Shown here in pieces: positions 20,001-29,323 of a DNA stretch of 64,000 bases (positions within the stretch are counted from its first letter, which is position 1; every line of letters starts with the position of its first letter). Source of the DNA: Thraustochytrium sp. TN22 (lineage: Eukaryota; Sar; Bigyra; Thraustochytrida; Thraustochytriidae); the NCBI GenBank assembly GCA_013306675.1, contig JABLUY010000146.1, forward strand, positions 1 through 64,000. Reading direction: 5' to 3'. Both the position numbers and the translations under genes were made by a program. The notes under the pieces were generated by a model. The model made no database searches. It was not told the origin of the DNA and saw only the letters and a program-made list of their open reading frames with translations.

Positions 20001-23000
20001 AGCTTGCCATCGATGATGTCCTGCGTCTGGTTCGCGCTCGTCTGAGCGCTAAAGTTGATGAACATGGGCTTGTACACGTTCTGGTCCAGCGCGATGTTGA
20101 GCACATTCTGCAGACTCACCGTCTTGCCCGTGCCGGTGGAGCCCGTGACCAGGACGGCCTGGTTGTGCTCCACGAGCCGCTGGATAATCCACTCGTTGCG
20201 CGTCGTGTCCATTGTGGGCACGAGAATGTCCTGGTACTCCGCGCCGGACGCCGGCATGAAGCGCGGCGTGATGTCGTTCCACGCCGTCCACACGCCCTTG
20301 TCGCAGAAGAAGACGTAGTCGAAGATGCTGCCCTGCTCGAACGGCATGGGCGTGCGCAGCTCGCGCGGTTCGTCCATGGCGTTCGCGTACGACGGGTTCT
20401 TGAGCACGAATTGCGCCCAGCACTGCTGGCCGTCCATGGTCCCGGTGATGAGCCTCTGGAAGAAGTCGTCCAGCGTGTGCCGGCCGCGCGCGTCCGTGAC
20501 GCCGCAGACGCCCCAGATGAGCGCAAAGAGAAAGGCGCCCTCCACGACGCGCAGCGGCTCCTTGGGCGGCTCCTTGCCGTCCTTGCCCGCGAAGGGGTCG
20601 AAGAGCGTGCTCAGCATGAGCCGCAGCACCGAGGCGCACAGCTCGCTGTCCGTGACGGGCGTCGGGATGGCGCAGGCGTCGCGCAGCTGGAAGACGAGAG
20701 GCTCAAAGTACGCGTCGAAGAGCGCGATGACCTCCTGGCCAGCGCCGGACTCGGCCAGCATGAGCGGCATGCGGTTGATCCACGACCGCACGAGCGGGCG
20801 CCAGCCGAGACGCTTCTGCTCCAAGAAGACCATGCCCACGCGGGACACGGTGGCCGGACTGGCCTCGTTCAGGTCCTCCGGCTCGAACATCATGGTCATG
20901 CGCGCCGACATCTTGACGATCTCACCGCTCTGCAGACAGAGCTTCTTGTTGTCGTCCAGCACCGTGTTCATATCCTCAATCCACACAGCGTCGACAGGGC
21001 CGTCGAACATGATCCACTGGCGGTCGTCCGAGGTGTCCTTGGAGCAGTTGCGGTACGTAATGGCCAGAATACCGTCTGTCCACTCGTGCGTGTTCTCGTC
21101 AAAGGAGCCGTACAGCTGGCCCTGGGTGATGGACTTGGGGTTCATGGTGTGGATGCGCACGGTGCCGGCAAACTTCGGGTCGTCCTGAATACGCGACATG
21201 GCCTTGGCCAGCGTGTGCGTGACGCAGGTCTTGCCCGAGAACGTCTCGCCCACCACCATGAGGCCGTGGCGGACCATGACGGTCTCGTAGAGCTGGATCA
21301 CGGCGCGCACAAAGGGCTCGTCCGGCTGCAGGTTGGCGTCCTCGCACACGTTGCGAATCGACTCCAGCAGCGTGCGGTAGTCCGGCGTCGGCAGCTCCAC
21401 GCCGGGGAAGAGATCCGAGGTGATGCCCTTGAAGAGCGGGATGTCCGCCGTGTTGAACTTGGGCAAGTTTACGTCTGTCACCGCGGACAGCACGATCATC
21501 GCCTCGGACCACACGTCGCCCAGATCCTGCCGCAGCTTGCCGGCGCGCACGAGAATCGAGAAGACCGCGCGCATGCCGTAATCGTAGTGCTTCTGCGAGC
21601 TGAGCTGCTCCGAGCACAGAATAAGCACCTGTGTCAGCTTGCGGGCAAGATTACGATTGTCCTCAAAGCCGAACGAGAAGAGCTTGATCTCCGCGATGAG
21701 CGCGTAGTCCGGGACCATCATTGCGCAGGGCCGGAAGAGAGCTTGCAGGTTGTCCGGAAGCTCCTGACGACCGGCGTAACCCGGGTTCATGGTGATGAAG
21801 GAGTTGGCATCCGGGTTGAGCGTCAGCGTGGATCCCTCAAAGTCGAAGCGCTTGGCGCGCGCGCGCTTCGCCTTGACGATGGTGAGGATCTGCTGCGCAA
21901 TCACGGAAAGCACCTCGAGCTCAATACGGTTGAACTCGTCGAAGCACGCCCAGGCGCCAGCCTGCGCGAGGCCCTTGAAGAACTTGGCCATGGCCAGGTA
22001 GTCGAGACCATCGGAGCAGTTGAAGACGACGCACTGCTTGGCGATAGCCTTGGAGAGATCCTTGGTGGTCTCCGTCTTGCCCGTACCGGCGGGTCCGGCG
22101 GGCGCTCCACCGTACAGGAGCGAGACAGCACCCATGAGCGTGCGGTAGCAGCGGTCAGTGAGTGGCGTGATGATGAGCCGCGAGGAATTACCGAGATACT
22201 CGTACGCGTACAGCTGCGTTGCGTTGAGAATACGCACCACCATGTTGTTTGGGTCCTTGCCGTAACGGTTGAAGTCATCATCGTGCAGCTCCCAGTAGTA
22301 GCGCAGCTGCGCCATCCACTCGAACTCGTTCGGGTCGCTGACCTTCTTCTCGGCCATCTCCGCCACAACGTCGCGCTGATGCACGTCAATCACCGAGAGC
22401 GCGCCCAAGGTCGTGCGCTCCATCTTGCTCAGCTTGCCGCGCACCAGGTGCACAATCTGCAGCAGCTGCTTGTTGAGCTGCTCCGTGTACTGGTCCAGCA
22501 TACCCTCCTGGATCGCCTCGGTGACCTCCTTGGTCCAGAAGAGCTGGCTCGCGTTCAGCACGACCTGGCCCGGCCAAGAGATCACCCACTTGGCGCGCTC
22601 CGGGTTCACGATGAAGTCCTGCATGATCGGGTATTCGCTGGCGGCCGCCTGCATGATCTCCTTGACGGTGATGCGCATGGACATCTCGAAGTCGCTGAGC
22701 CAGAGCTCCACGTTACCCTTGTTTGGGCCGGAGTTCGGGTCCACGACGATGGAGAGGTCCACGATCTCGCCCTCGTTCGAGATGAGCCGCGGGATGCGCA
22801 GATCTCCGGCGCCGCCGGCAATGAAGGGCTCGCCGCGGGGCGGGTTCTGCTCCTCGGGCGGCACCATGTCCTTGCCGAAGACGACCTGGCCCACGCCCTC
22901 GAAGCACTTGCCGAGGAACGGCTGCACGGCCTGCGGGTCCTTGGTTTGCGAGACGATCTCCAGCAGCTCGTCGTTACTGAGGAAGAAGAAGCGCGCAAAG

Positions 23001-26000
23001 GCCATGCGTTTCACCTCCAGGTAGTCGTTCAGGCCCTTTTGAATCTGGTCCAGGCGCTCGTTGGCCTGCTTGAACCGGTCCACGAGCGTCTCGTCGTTGG
23101 TGGTGTTCATTACGCCCGGCGACTCGTTGATGCGGCCCAAAACCTTGCGCCACACGCTGTCGACCGAGTTGAAACGGCGGCCCTCCGTGGGCATCTGGCG
23201 CATGATGTCGTCTGACCCAAAGATGGGCTCCAGGTACATCCAGGCGCGCTGGCACTTGAGCATCTCGTCGATGAGCGTCTGGATGTAAACCAGGCGCTTC
23301 TCCCATTGCACTGCCTTGTGCTTGATGGGCTTAATGTACGGGCTGCCCACCATGGTCTGGATCTTGACGATGTGGTCGTCGAGCAGCGCGATGACCTCGT
23401 CCGTGCCCTTGATCACAAAGGTGCCCGTGTTCTTGTACTCCATCGTGCCAAAGTCAATGCCGTTCCACTCGGCCGCCATGGCCTCGATGTTCTTCTCGAG
23501 TGCGAACTCCTTCTCCGCCTTGACCGTGATGGTTTCCACCTCTTCCATGCGGTCCATGATGTTGAGGTCGATGAGCCGCTGCAGCGTGAGGTCGTTCGGG
23601 CTGATCTCCTCCTTGATGAGCTCGCCCAGCGCGTTCCAGTGCCGGTCGCGCAGCGCCGGACTGGCCAGCGCGCGGATCAACGGCATGTAGCTCTTGAAGG
23701 CGTCCGAGTCCTCGCGCAGACGCTGTGCCACCGCAGCAGCGCCCTCATTGTCCGTGCCGAAGACCTTCATGAGCCGGTACGAGGTGGTCCACCACTCCGT
23801 CACCTGCTTCTCCACCTCGTCGCCGTTCACGTCGGAGAAGGGGCCGGTGAGCCATTCCTTGGTGGACGAGAGGAAGTCCGCAGACATGGTCCAGAGCTGG
23901 AAGAATGGCTCAAATTGCTTGCGGCACAGGTCCAGCGTCGGGTAGTCGCCCGTGTCGAAGTTGAAGGCGCGGTCGCGCAGGTTGAAGTTATCGATCTGCT
24001 CCGCTGCCTGGTTCAGCTTCTCCTCGATCGCGTACGCCTCCGACACGATGTCCTGCAGCTTGTCGTAGTCGTGGTGCTTCTCGAAGGCCTCCACCTCGAG
24101 CGCGTACTGGTCGAGCGCCACGTCAAACTGCTCCTTCTCGCGTGCCAGCGTCTCGATCATGACGACCTTGTCCACCTCGAGTGCGCGCATCGTGGCGGCC
24201 TGCGCCGCCAAAATACGGTTTGGCCACAGCTTGAGGCTCCACGCCAGCGTGAAGTCCTCCGCTGGGATATAGCAGCCGAACTCCTCGAGCATCCCGTTCC
24301 AGCTATGCACGTCAGCGACGGCCTCGCCGAGGCCCTCCATGCGCACCTTTGCGTCCTCGATGAACTCCTCGAGCGCCACCAGCTCGATCTCGTTCTTGGG
24401 CTTGGTCGCGATGCGTTGCAAGATCTTCTCGTAGACCTCGGTCAGGCCCTCGGCGCGATCGCGCTGCACGTCCAGGACATAGTCGGCGAATGCATCAATC
24501 TGCTCCTTGGCGCGTGCCACGAGCAGGTCCTTGACGGCGCTCGTATTGAGCAAGAAGGACCCGCACACCTCCTCGTGGAAGGTCTCGGTCGTGACCGCGT
24601 GCATGACCTCGTAGAATTTGCCAATCTCCTCGCGGAACTCATCGCGCGAGATGGCCACTTCAACGAGCTCATCGGCCTCTTCCTCCTCCTCCTCCTCCTC
24701 CTCCTCGGCCTCATTCGCACCACCGTCCTCGTCGTCCTCGTCGCCATCCTCGTCGCCGCCCCCCTGGGCGGCCTTGGCCGTCGTCGGTTCATCCGACTTG
24801 GCCGCGGCGCCGCCCTTGCCCCCCGCGGTGGCCGCCGTGGCATCCCCAGACGCCTCAGCGGCCTCCGCGGCGGCAGCTGCTGCGGCAGCAGCGGCGGCCT
24901 GCGCCTTGAGCTCCTTCTTGGAGACCAGGCGCGGCTGCGCGAAGGACACGACGTGGCCCACCGGGTCGGCGCGCAAGGTCTGCAAGAAGTGATCGTAGGC
25001 GCCCGCAATGCGCAGCGTGTCCTGGAAGTCGGCGCGCAGAAAGCCGGCGATCTCGTTGCGCACGCGCTGCAAGGTGGCGTTCACCTCGGCCACCATGGGA
25101 CGCTCCGCCTCGCAGACGGCCGTGCTGTCGTCCACGTACAGCAGCGGCTGCGGCTCGAGCTCGTGCAGGCTGAGCAGCTCGTGGTCAACCGAATTGAGGC
25201 CGCGAATGGCCTGCACCAGGTGGTTGATGACCTGCAGAATCTCGCCGAGCGTCTCCTCAATAGACGGCACGACCTGGATGGCGCCAGCGTCCGCCACGAG
25301 CTGCACGCGCAGAAAGGCGGCTGTGTCGCGCAGCGCCGAGCAGGTGGCTGAGGAGTCAAAGGTGGCGGACCAGGCGCGCAGCGAGCGCAGTGCAATGTCC
25401 TGGAGCTGGTGCGTCATTTGGATCTGGAAGCGGAGCAGCATCTTGGCGGTGTCCGAGGCACGAATGACCTCGAGGTCGTTCTCGTAGAAGTTGTAGTCGC
25501 TCGCCAGGTTGTCCAGCATGCTGTTGGCGACGCCCTGCCACCAGTTGCGCTGGAGCCGCTGCGCGGTGGCCGCGCAGTGCGCCGCCTGGCGCGCTGCGAA
25601 CTCGCGCACCTCGTAGGCCGCCTCGCTATTGGTCGGGTCGGCCAGCGCTGTGTCCACGAGTAGCGCGTGCGCAAACTCGTCGCGCCAGTTGTCCTCGAGG
25701 CCCGACACCGTGGTGGCCATGCCGCTGGTCCCGGACCAGTGCGCGCGGCTGATGACGGCGTGCGCGTCCACGAAGGGCAGAGCGTCGCTCGGCAGCTGCA
25801 GCTTGCCGAAGCGTGGCGCCGGCTCGGGCTCCGGGAACGCGGGCAGCCGGAGCTCCTGCATACGACGGCGCGTGTCCTCGTTGCGGCGCGCCGCCTCGCG
25901 CAGGATGACCTTCTGCATGGTACTAACGTACATGAGGTCCACGTCCTCAATGAGCGCGCGCGTAAGCGCCAGCTCCGCGTCCGCGAACGTGTGCGGGAGC

Positions 26001-26929
26001 TCCACGGCGGCCTTGCGGCGCTCCAGCCGCGCCGTGGCCATGTGGTACACGCGCTCCCATACCGTCTCGGTGAGCGGCGCGATCTCCTCGGCGTCCTGGC
26101 GCGAGGCGAAGTACTCGAGGCGCACCATGGCCTTGGAGAGCTCGCGCAGGTCGGTGCTGCGCTGCAGGCGGCGGAAGAAGGTCGCCTCATCCTCGGCGTC
26201 AAAGACGAGGTTGAGCCGCTTCACCCACTTGGCCTTGCCGGTCGCGCGGAAGATCACCTCGAACTGCGCGCGCGCCTCGTCGTAGGAGAGCACGTCACAC
26301 GGCGCCCAGGTCCACTCGCCGTCTACGTAGAGACGCGAGCGGCCCGTGGTGCAATGCGCGAGCCAGTCAGCCGGCGCGTGCTTCTCCAGGTCCGCGTCGT
26401 CGAAGCACTCCAGCGGCACCTTGCTCTGGTCAAGGCGCAGAAAGTCCTCGTCCTCCAGGCCATGCCGCTGCAGCGAGTCCTCGAAGCGCTGGCGTTCCTC
26501 GCTCTCGTGTCGCGCCTTGGCTTCGGCCGCCTCGCGCTCCGCCTGCAGCGAGCGCTGCACGCGCAGCTCCCTCGGGAAGGCCCGCACTTGCTCGGCCGGC
26601 AGCTGTCGCGCCGCTTTGGACTCCTGGTTATTGTTTCCATAGTTGGCCTTCCACTTGCGCGGGATGTTGGTGTGGTCCAGGGCCGAGTCCTCGCGGATGC
26701 CCTCCAGGCCGGCGGTGGACGCGCTCTTCTTGCCGCCCTTGAGCCGCCTCCCGCCCTTGCCGCCCTGCTGCGACCCGGGCGGGTGCTGCTGGCCGTCGCC
26801 CAGCGCCGGCAGCGACGCCACGGACGCCGCGCCACCCCCGGTCAGCATCTCCTGTGTGCTCTGCAGCTCCGCATTGGACCTCGCGCGTTTGATCTTGTCC
26901 TCGCGCTCGGCGCCGCTCCCGCGCAGCAT
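14045..26929 (-). CDS. Axonemal dynein heavy chain, inner-arm DNAH3/7/12-like, single exon
   Basis: 4294 residues from the ATG at 26929, normal for the family. No intron in 12.9 kb. The motor is complete: AAA1 GPAGTGKT (~1612-1619), AAA2 GETFSGKT (~1894), AAA3 GSTGTGKT (~2263), AAA4 GVGGSGRKSL (~2614), stalk coiled coil 1 (~2836-2946), microtubule-binding domain, coiled coil 2 (~3076-3156), then AAA5/6 and the C-terminal domain ending SERRGVLATTGHSSNFVMF. The CFDEFNRIELEVLSVIAQQ block and that C-terminus most resemble DNAH7/DNAH3/DNAH12, the single-headed inner arms; subtype is from memory. A low-complexity insert (Ala run ~675-693, Asp/Glu run ~700-750) interrupts the tail. It powers microtubule sliding in motile flagella, so the organism should have a flagellated stage. 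All four P-loops look intact. Confidence 0.95.
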   Translation of the reverse strand: MLRGSGAEREDKIKRARSNAELQSTQEMLTGGGAASVASLPALGDGQQHPPGSQQGGKGGRRLKGGKKSASTAGLEGIREDSALDHTNIPRKWKANYGNNNQESKAARQLPAEQVRAFPRELRVQRSLQAEREAAEAKARHESEERQRFEDSLQRHGLEDEDFLRLDQSKVPLECFDDADLEKHAPADWLAHCTTGRSRLYVDGEWTWAPCDVLSYDEARAQFEVIFRATGKAKWVKRLNLVFDAEDEATFFRRLQRSTDLRELSKAMVRLEYFASRQDAEEIAPLTETVWERVYHMATARLERRKAAVELPHTFADAELALTRALIEDVDLMYVSTMQKVILREAARRNEDTRRRMQELRLPAFPEPEPAPRFGKLQLPSDALPFVDAHAVISRAHWSGTSGMATTVSGLEDNWRDEFAHALLVDTALADPTNSEAAYEVREFAARQAAHCAATAQRLQRNWWQGVANSMLDNLASDYNFYENDLEVIRASDTAKMLLRFQIQMTHQLQDIALRSLRAWSATFDSSATCSALRDTAAFLRVQLVADAGAIQVVPSIEETLGEILQVINHLVQAIRGLNSVDHELLSLHELEPQPLLYVDDSTAVCEAERPMVAEVNATLQRVRNEIAGFLRADFQDTLRIAGAYDHFLQTLRADPVGHVVSFAQPRLVSKKELKAQAAAAAAAAAAAEAAEASGDATAATAGGKGGAAAKSDEPTTAKAAQGGGDEDGDEDDEDGGANEAEEEEEEEEEEADELVEVAISRDEFREEIGKFYEVMHAVTTETFHEEVCGSFLLNTSAVKDLLVARAKEQIDAFADYVLDVQRDRAEGLTEVYEKILQRIATKPKNEIELVALEEFIEDAKVRMEGLGEAVADVHSWNGMLEEFGCYIPAEDFTLAWSLKLWPNRILAAQAATMRALEVDKVVMIETLAREKEQFDVALDQYALEVEAFEKHHDYDKLQDIVSEAYAIEEKLNQAAEQIDNFNLRDRAFNFDTGDYPTLDLCRKQFEPFFQLWTMSADFLSSTKEWLTGPFSDVNGDEVEKQVTEWWTTSYRLMKVFGTDNEGAAAVAQRLREDSDAFKSYMPLIRALASPALRDRHWNALGELIKEEISPNDLTLQRLIDLNIMDRMEEVETITVKAEKEFALEKNIEAMAAEWNGIDFGTMEYKNTGTFVIKGTDEVIALLDDHIVKIQTMVGSPYIKPIKHKAVQWEKRLVYIQTLIDEMLKCQRAWMYLEPIFGSDDIMRQMPTEGRRFNSVDSVWRKVLGRINESPGVMNTTNDETLVDRFKQANERLDQIQKGLNDYLEVKRMAFARFFFLSNDELLEIVSQTKDPQAVQPFLGKCFEGVGQVVFGKDMVPPEEQNPPRGEPFIAGGAGDLRIPRLISNEGEIVDLSIVVDPNSGPNKGNVELWLSDFEMSMRITVKEIMQAAASEYPIMQDFIVNPERAKWVISWPGQVVLNASQLFWTKEVTEAIQEGMLDQYTEQLNKQLLQIVHLVRGKLSKMERTTLGALSVIDVHQRDVVAEMAEKKVSDPNEFEWMAQLRYYWELHDDDFNRYGKDPNNMVVRILNATQLYAYEYLGNSSRLIITPLTDRCYRTLMGAVSLLYGGAPAGPAGTGKTETTKDLSKAIAKQCVVFNCSDGLDYLAMAKFFKGLAQAGAWACFDEFNRIELEVLSVIAQQILTIVKAKRARAKRFDFEGSTLTLNPDANSFITMNPGYAGRQELPDNLQALFRPCAMMVPDYALIAEIKLFSFGFEDNRNLARKLTQVLILCSEQLSSQKHYDYGMRAVFSILVRAGKLRQDLGDVWSEAMIVLSAVTDVNLPKFNTADIPLFKGITSDLFPGVELPTPDYRTLLESIRNVCEDANLQPDEPFVRAVIQLYETVMVRHGLMVVGETFSGKTCVTHTLAKAMSRIQDDPKFAGTVRIHTMNPKSITQGQLYGSFDENTHEWTDGILAITYRNCSKDTSDDRQWIMFDGPVDAVWIEDMNTVLDDNKKLCLQSGEIVKMSARMTMMFEPEDLNEASPATVSRVGMVFLEQKRLGWRPLVRSWINRMPLMLAESGAGQEVIALFDAYFEPLVFQLRDACAIPTPVTDSELCASVLRLMLSTLFDPFAGKDGKEPPKEPLRVVEGAFLFALIWGVCGVTDARGRHTLDDFFQRLITGTMDGQQCWAQFVLKNPSYANAMDEPRELRTPMPFEQGSIFDYVFFCDKGVWTAWNDITPRFMPASGAEYQDILVPTMDTTRNEWIIQRLVEHNQAVLVTGSTGTGKTVSLQNVLNIALDQNVYKPMFINFSAQTSANQTQDIIDGKLDKRRKGIFGPPIGKRIVIMVDDLNMPAKEVYGAQPPIEILRQWMDHQGWYDRKEITFRKLIDIQFVAAMGPPGGGRTQITQRYVRHYSMLNLLPFDNNSLTVIFGTIMEWFVKPFGPKIKTNAPNVVSATIALYEQIEREMLPTPAKSHYTFNLRDLSKVFQGICMGSAERIKETNQLVRIWGHECMRVFKDRLTNDEDRDWFSEAITAKVSEHFSADWTKILPRGRPLIYGNFIDPTQLVESRIYDELDDMAVLKEVMEGYLEDYNNMSSKKMNLVLFMNAIEHVARISRILCQSLGNALLVGVGGSGRKSLTTLAVSLNEQKLFQIEISKVYGMAEWRDDLRRMLKMAGVEGKSTVFLFADTQVVNEGFVEDINNILNTGEVPNLFNLEDQTEIVEAVRPVAEKRGLELNTQAEVMQYFVKRCRQNLHVVLAFSPVGDSFRDRLRRFPSLVNCCAIDWFTEWPEDALVSVAHHFLSAIQLDESIKKGIVDVCVDMQQRTSRMAVRFLQEMGRYYYVTPTSYLELINTFKTLIQKQRTAISEKRSRYANGLQKLEETAQQVAEMRQELEALQPKLVIAQKETDAKLNMVQGKQKEADQQKELVQKDEAQAKEQAASCEKDKAECEEMLAEAIPALEGAVKALSTLSKNDITEVKSLKTPPAGVKLTLEAVCLMMQVKPLKVPNPNGKGKVDDYWEPAKKELLNDPRFLQRLVEFDKDNISVETIEKVRPFTERDDFRPEVIKKSSVAAAGLCKWVHAMVVYERIARVVAPKREALAKANADLAEAMGKLHAKQAELQAVLDNLQKLQDELQDTMDKKEALEQQVKDCATKLDRASRLIGGLGGEKTRWTQFVADLGVQYENAVGDILLSSGVIAYLGVFTQLYRSTCIEEWASQLARNSIPSTTPFSLNQTLGEPVKIRAWTIAKLPNDGFSIDNAIMLYASNRWPLMIDPQGQANRWVRHVEADNGLKVIKQTQSDFVRTLENAVSFGLPVLLENVGESLDPILEPVLTKQIVNKGGSMTMQLGDSVVEYDPRFRFYMTTKLRNPHYSPETVVKVTLINFVANEEGLKDQMLGITVKRETPDLEAQREQLVVEDAENKRILKELEDKILELLAKAEGNILDDEVLINTLSESKATSDQIMKQVAIAEKTAVKIEAARAGYVPVARVSSNLFFCVADLAGVDPMYQFSLDWYAKLYNLAIDRAAKSSNLNERLKALTETFAEILYVNVCRSLFEKDKLLFSFLLCIKMLQLRDEMDAGELRFFLTGSTAVDLSEPNPDTEGRFLSDKSWADMLGLHEIPNGVFSHFHEEIAQDLGFWEDLYNAQDPLQLIKGKYSERYSLFQQLLLLRCIRLDKVIPALMEFIMAKIGQKFIEPPPFDLGAGFRDSSCTTPLLFVLTPGADAMTELIRVAEELGMDQKLSSVSMGQGQGPIAERSIAEARDKGGWVALENLHVMPSWFEMLEKIVEDLHPDVVHEDFRMWLTALPCKEFPVSVLQNGIKMTLEPPKGLRANLKGSFAALDKDWFDSCLKPEAFHKICFGITFLHALVRERCKFGPLGWNIPYEFSASDQRISLDQLHLFLNDYEQIPWAMLHYLTSACNYGGRVTDDKDRRCLDTIVADFYRPVVLDDAHRYSPSGIYYAPPEGGIETYVEYINKLPFTELPEVFGLHENAEITTAIKSTNALMVAALELQPRTSGGSGMSWAEQLMELASDIEKRIPDLFDLEVAAVRFPVLYEESMNSTLRQELERFNNLLVVVKRSLKDVQLAIRGLVVMSSELEAMGNSMTNMLVPAMWSRAAYPSLKPLSSWVNDLLDRLNFFNRWMDEGTPPVVVISYLFWIPGFTTGVRQNYARKHKVAIDLIKYTNEVMLRDADCSERLADGHFITGLHLQGAGWHDDDRVLVDSRPKELFVAMPCIRLLPTEVSNIKPTDDYECPVYKTSERRGVLATTGHSSNFVMFLNLPVSDQPAPFWVKRGVAMLCALDD

Positions 26930-27862
26930 CCTCTCGCCAGGCGCCTGGCCTGCCTGCGCCCGCGCCCCGAGCGCGAGCGCCGCTGCTCTGCTGCTCCTTG
27001 CGCTGCTACCGCTGCCGCCGCCGCCGCTGCCGCTGCACGCAAGCAAGCGCCGGCGCCCTCGCCCTAGGTCCTAGCGTAGTAGACTAGGCGCGAGCGAACC
27101 GTTCAAAAAAGGCACACGGTGCTGGCCGGCGAGCCTTGCTTGCAGCGGCCACGGCCGGTGGCGGCACGCAGGCGTCGCGTCGGGCACTTGCGCGGCTCGC
27201 TGCGTGCCGCCCGTGCGTCTCGCCGCGCCTCGCCGCGCCCGCTGCGCAGCGCGTCTGCCGCCTCGGCCTGCCTCCCTCGTGCCGCTGCTCGCCTGCTGCT
27301 CGCCGCTCGCCGCGCCCCGGCCGCGGCCTCGGCGGCCTCGGAGCGGCGCGGCGGGGCCCGGGGCGGGCGGAGCACGCGCGGCCGGCCGGGCGACGCGCCG
27401 GCGCGAGTCAGAAGCGCGACGGGGCGGCCGAGGCGGGGGGAAGAGGAGCGCGCCCCGGCCCGCCTGGGTCTGTCTGTCTGCCCCTCTTCCCAAGCGCGCG
27501 CGTCGGCGCGGCGCACGGAGGACCCAACGGCTTGGGTTCGCGGACGGGCCCCGCGTTCGCGCACCGGCGCGCACCCGCGCCACCGGGCTCCGCTTTGCAG
27601 CCTGCCTGCTCCGGCGCCGCATTCACTCAAAGCTCGTGCTGCCGCTGCCCGCGCGCGCGCGGCCGCGCTCCGGCGCAGGCGGGACCGGCGGCGGCGGCGC
27701 AGGAGGCCGCGGCGCGAGGGCGCGCCCCCCGCGCGGCGGCGGAGGCGCCGGCGGCGGAGGCGAGGGACGCCGGAGCGGCCCTGCGCGCGCCAGACTGGGC
27801 TCGCGACGCTCGGCGCGGCCGACAACGACGAGGAGGAGGACCGCGAGGACGGCCTCGCGACG
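26930..27862. promoter_or_regulatory. Divergent promoter between dynein heavy chain and Oxa1-like gene
   Basis: About 930 bp of GC-rich DNA. The frame of the Oxa1-like gene stays open upstream to 27119 but is R/A/P-rich and has no ATG, so it is treated as leader. No discrete element stands out. Confidence 0.45.
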
Positions 27863-29056
27863 ATGATCCGGAGCAGGGCGCTCGTGGCGAGCGCCGCAGC
27901 GCTGCGCGCCCCGCGCCCGCACGCGGCGGCGCGGCGGCAGAGCGGCCTCGCGGCGGCGCGGCCATGGGCGATGCAGCAGACCAGGGGCGGGGCGCGGCAG
28001 CAGCTGCTGCTGCGGCACGGCGCGCCGGCGACCGCGGCGCCGCTGGCGCTGTCGACGCTCCGCAGGCGCGCGGCGGCCGCGGCGGTCGCGGCGCCACCGC
28101 GGGACGCGAGCACCGGCAGCAGCGGCGCCTTGGCGGCGGCCGCCACCTCGGTGTCGCCGCCACTGCAGGTGGTGCAGGCGAGCCTCTTTGCGCTGCACGG
28201 CGTCCTGGGCGGGCCGTGGTGGGCCACGATCGTGTCCGGGACGCTGCTGCTGCGCTCTGCACTTGTGCCGGTCTCGCTGTGGCAGATGCGCACCACGCGC
28301 CGCATGCTCGGCGGCCCGGTCGCCGGTCACATGCAGCACCTCGGCAAGCTGTACAGCAAGGAGCTGCAGGACCCGACGTCCAACCGCCTGCGCCTCACGC
28401 AGCTCTACCTCAAGGGCATGCGCAACATCTTCCGCAAGTTCAAGGTCAACCCGCTCGCACTCGTCGCCGTGCCCATCACGCAGGTGGCCGTGCTCATTAC
28501 CTACGTCTACGCGACGCGCAACCTGGTCTCCAGCGGTGCGCTTGACCTCTCCAGTCAGGGCACGCTCTGGTTTATGGACCTCGGCGCCAAGGACGTCACC
28601 ATGATATTGCCGCTCGCCGCCGTCGCGCTCTCCTATTCCGCCTTGGAGCGCTCCTTTGGCCGCACCGTGCAGGTGCCCGGCCAGCCGCCCACCATCACGG
28701 CTGCGGATGTCGTGCGCGAGCTGCTGCAGTCCTTTTTGGTCTTCGGCTTCCCCTTTGTGGCCCAGCTCCCGGCCGGTATCTTCATGTATTGGATCCCGTC
28801 TGCTGCCTTTGGCATCGCACAGACCTCCGTGCTGCGCATGCCTGCCGTGCGCTCCGCGCTCGGCCTCGGCCCGGCGCCGCGCCTCAATGCCGTGCCCATC
28901 GTGAAGCCCATCCCCAAGAACCCGGAGGTCCTCCAGCAGCGCCCGCCCAAGGCTCCCGCGGTGTCCGACGCCGCGCCACCGTCCTCCTCAGCATCATCAG
29001 GCTCTCCTCCTCCGACACCTCCTCCTCCCCCACCCTCAGCAGGTGGTGGCCCTTGA
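27863..29056 (+). CDS. YidC/Oxa1/COX18-family membrane protein insertase, mitochondrial
   Basis: 397 residues from MIRSRALVASAAALRAPRPHAAARR, a good mitochondrial presequence. The family core follows: SLFALHGVLGGPWWATIVSGTLLLRS, a basic matrix loop with KGMRNIFRKFKVNP, then hydrophobic segments (LALVAVPITQVAVLITYVY, MILPLAAVALSYSALE, LVFGFPFVAQLPAGIFMYWIPSA). The GGPWWATI..LLLRSALVPVSL motif is typical of Oxa1/COX18 proteins. These insert mitochondrially encoded subunits into the inner membrane. The tail after ~335 is Pro/Ser-rich and disordered, unlike the basic ribosome-binding tail of Oxa1, which leans toward COX18, but this is not decisive. Single exon. Confidence 0.88.
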   Translation: MIRSRALVASAAALRAPRPHAAARRQSGLAAARPWAMQQTRGGARQQLLLRHGAPATAAPLALSTLRRRAAAAAVAAPPRDASTGSSGALAAAATSVSPPLQVVQASLFALHGVLGGPWWATIVSGTLLLRSALVPVSLWQMRTTRRMLGGPVAGHMQHLGKLYSKELQDPTSNRLRLTQLYLKGMRNIFRKFKVNPLALVAVPITQVAVLITYVYATRNLVSSGALDLSSQGTLWFMDLGAKDVTMILPLAAVALSYSALERSFGRTVQVPGQPPTITAADVVRELLQSFLVFGFPFVAQLPAGIFMYWIPSAAFGIAQTSVLRMPAVRSALGLGPAPRLNAVPIVKPIPKNPEVLQQRPPKAPAVSDAAPPSSSASSGSPPPTPPPPPPSAGGGP

Positions 29057-29323
29057 GGCTTCAGACTTAAAACTTGAAGGAAGGTTTTTCTTATGTGTGC
29101 TGCCATCATCATCGCCTTGGCAAGGTAAGGTCACGGTCACGCTACCACCTCTGCGCCCGTAGTACATCTTCCGCCTTGGTGTGCGAATGCACTATTATGC
29201 ACGTCTGACTGACCACGTCACTCGCTGTCAGCGCCAAGTCCGAGTCACTCTTCGCTGCCAGGCCAGACCATGAACACGTGCGTCGTCCTGCCAATTTGAA
29301 CCGAGCCGCGAGCGAGGGACTTC

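Noticed and set aside
18575-23215. Very long open frame on the plus strand, antisense to the dynein gene
   Set aside because: Its product is H/L/V/R-biased with no domains and is the reverse-strand mirror of dynein codons; GC-rich third positions keep the opposite frame open.
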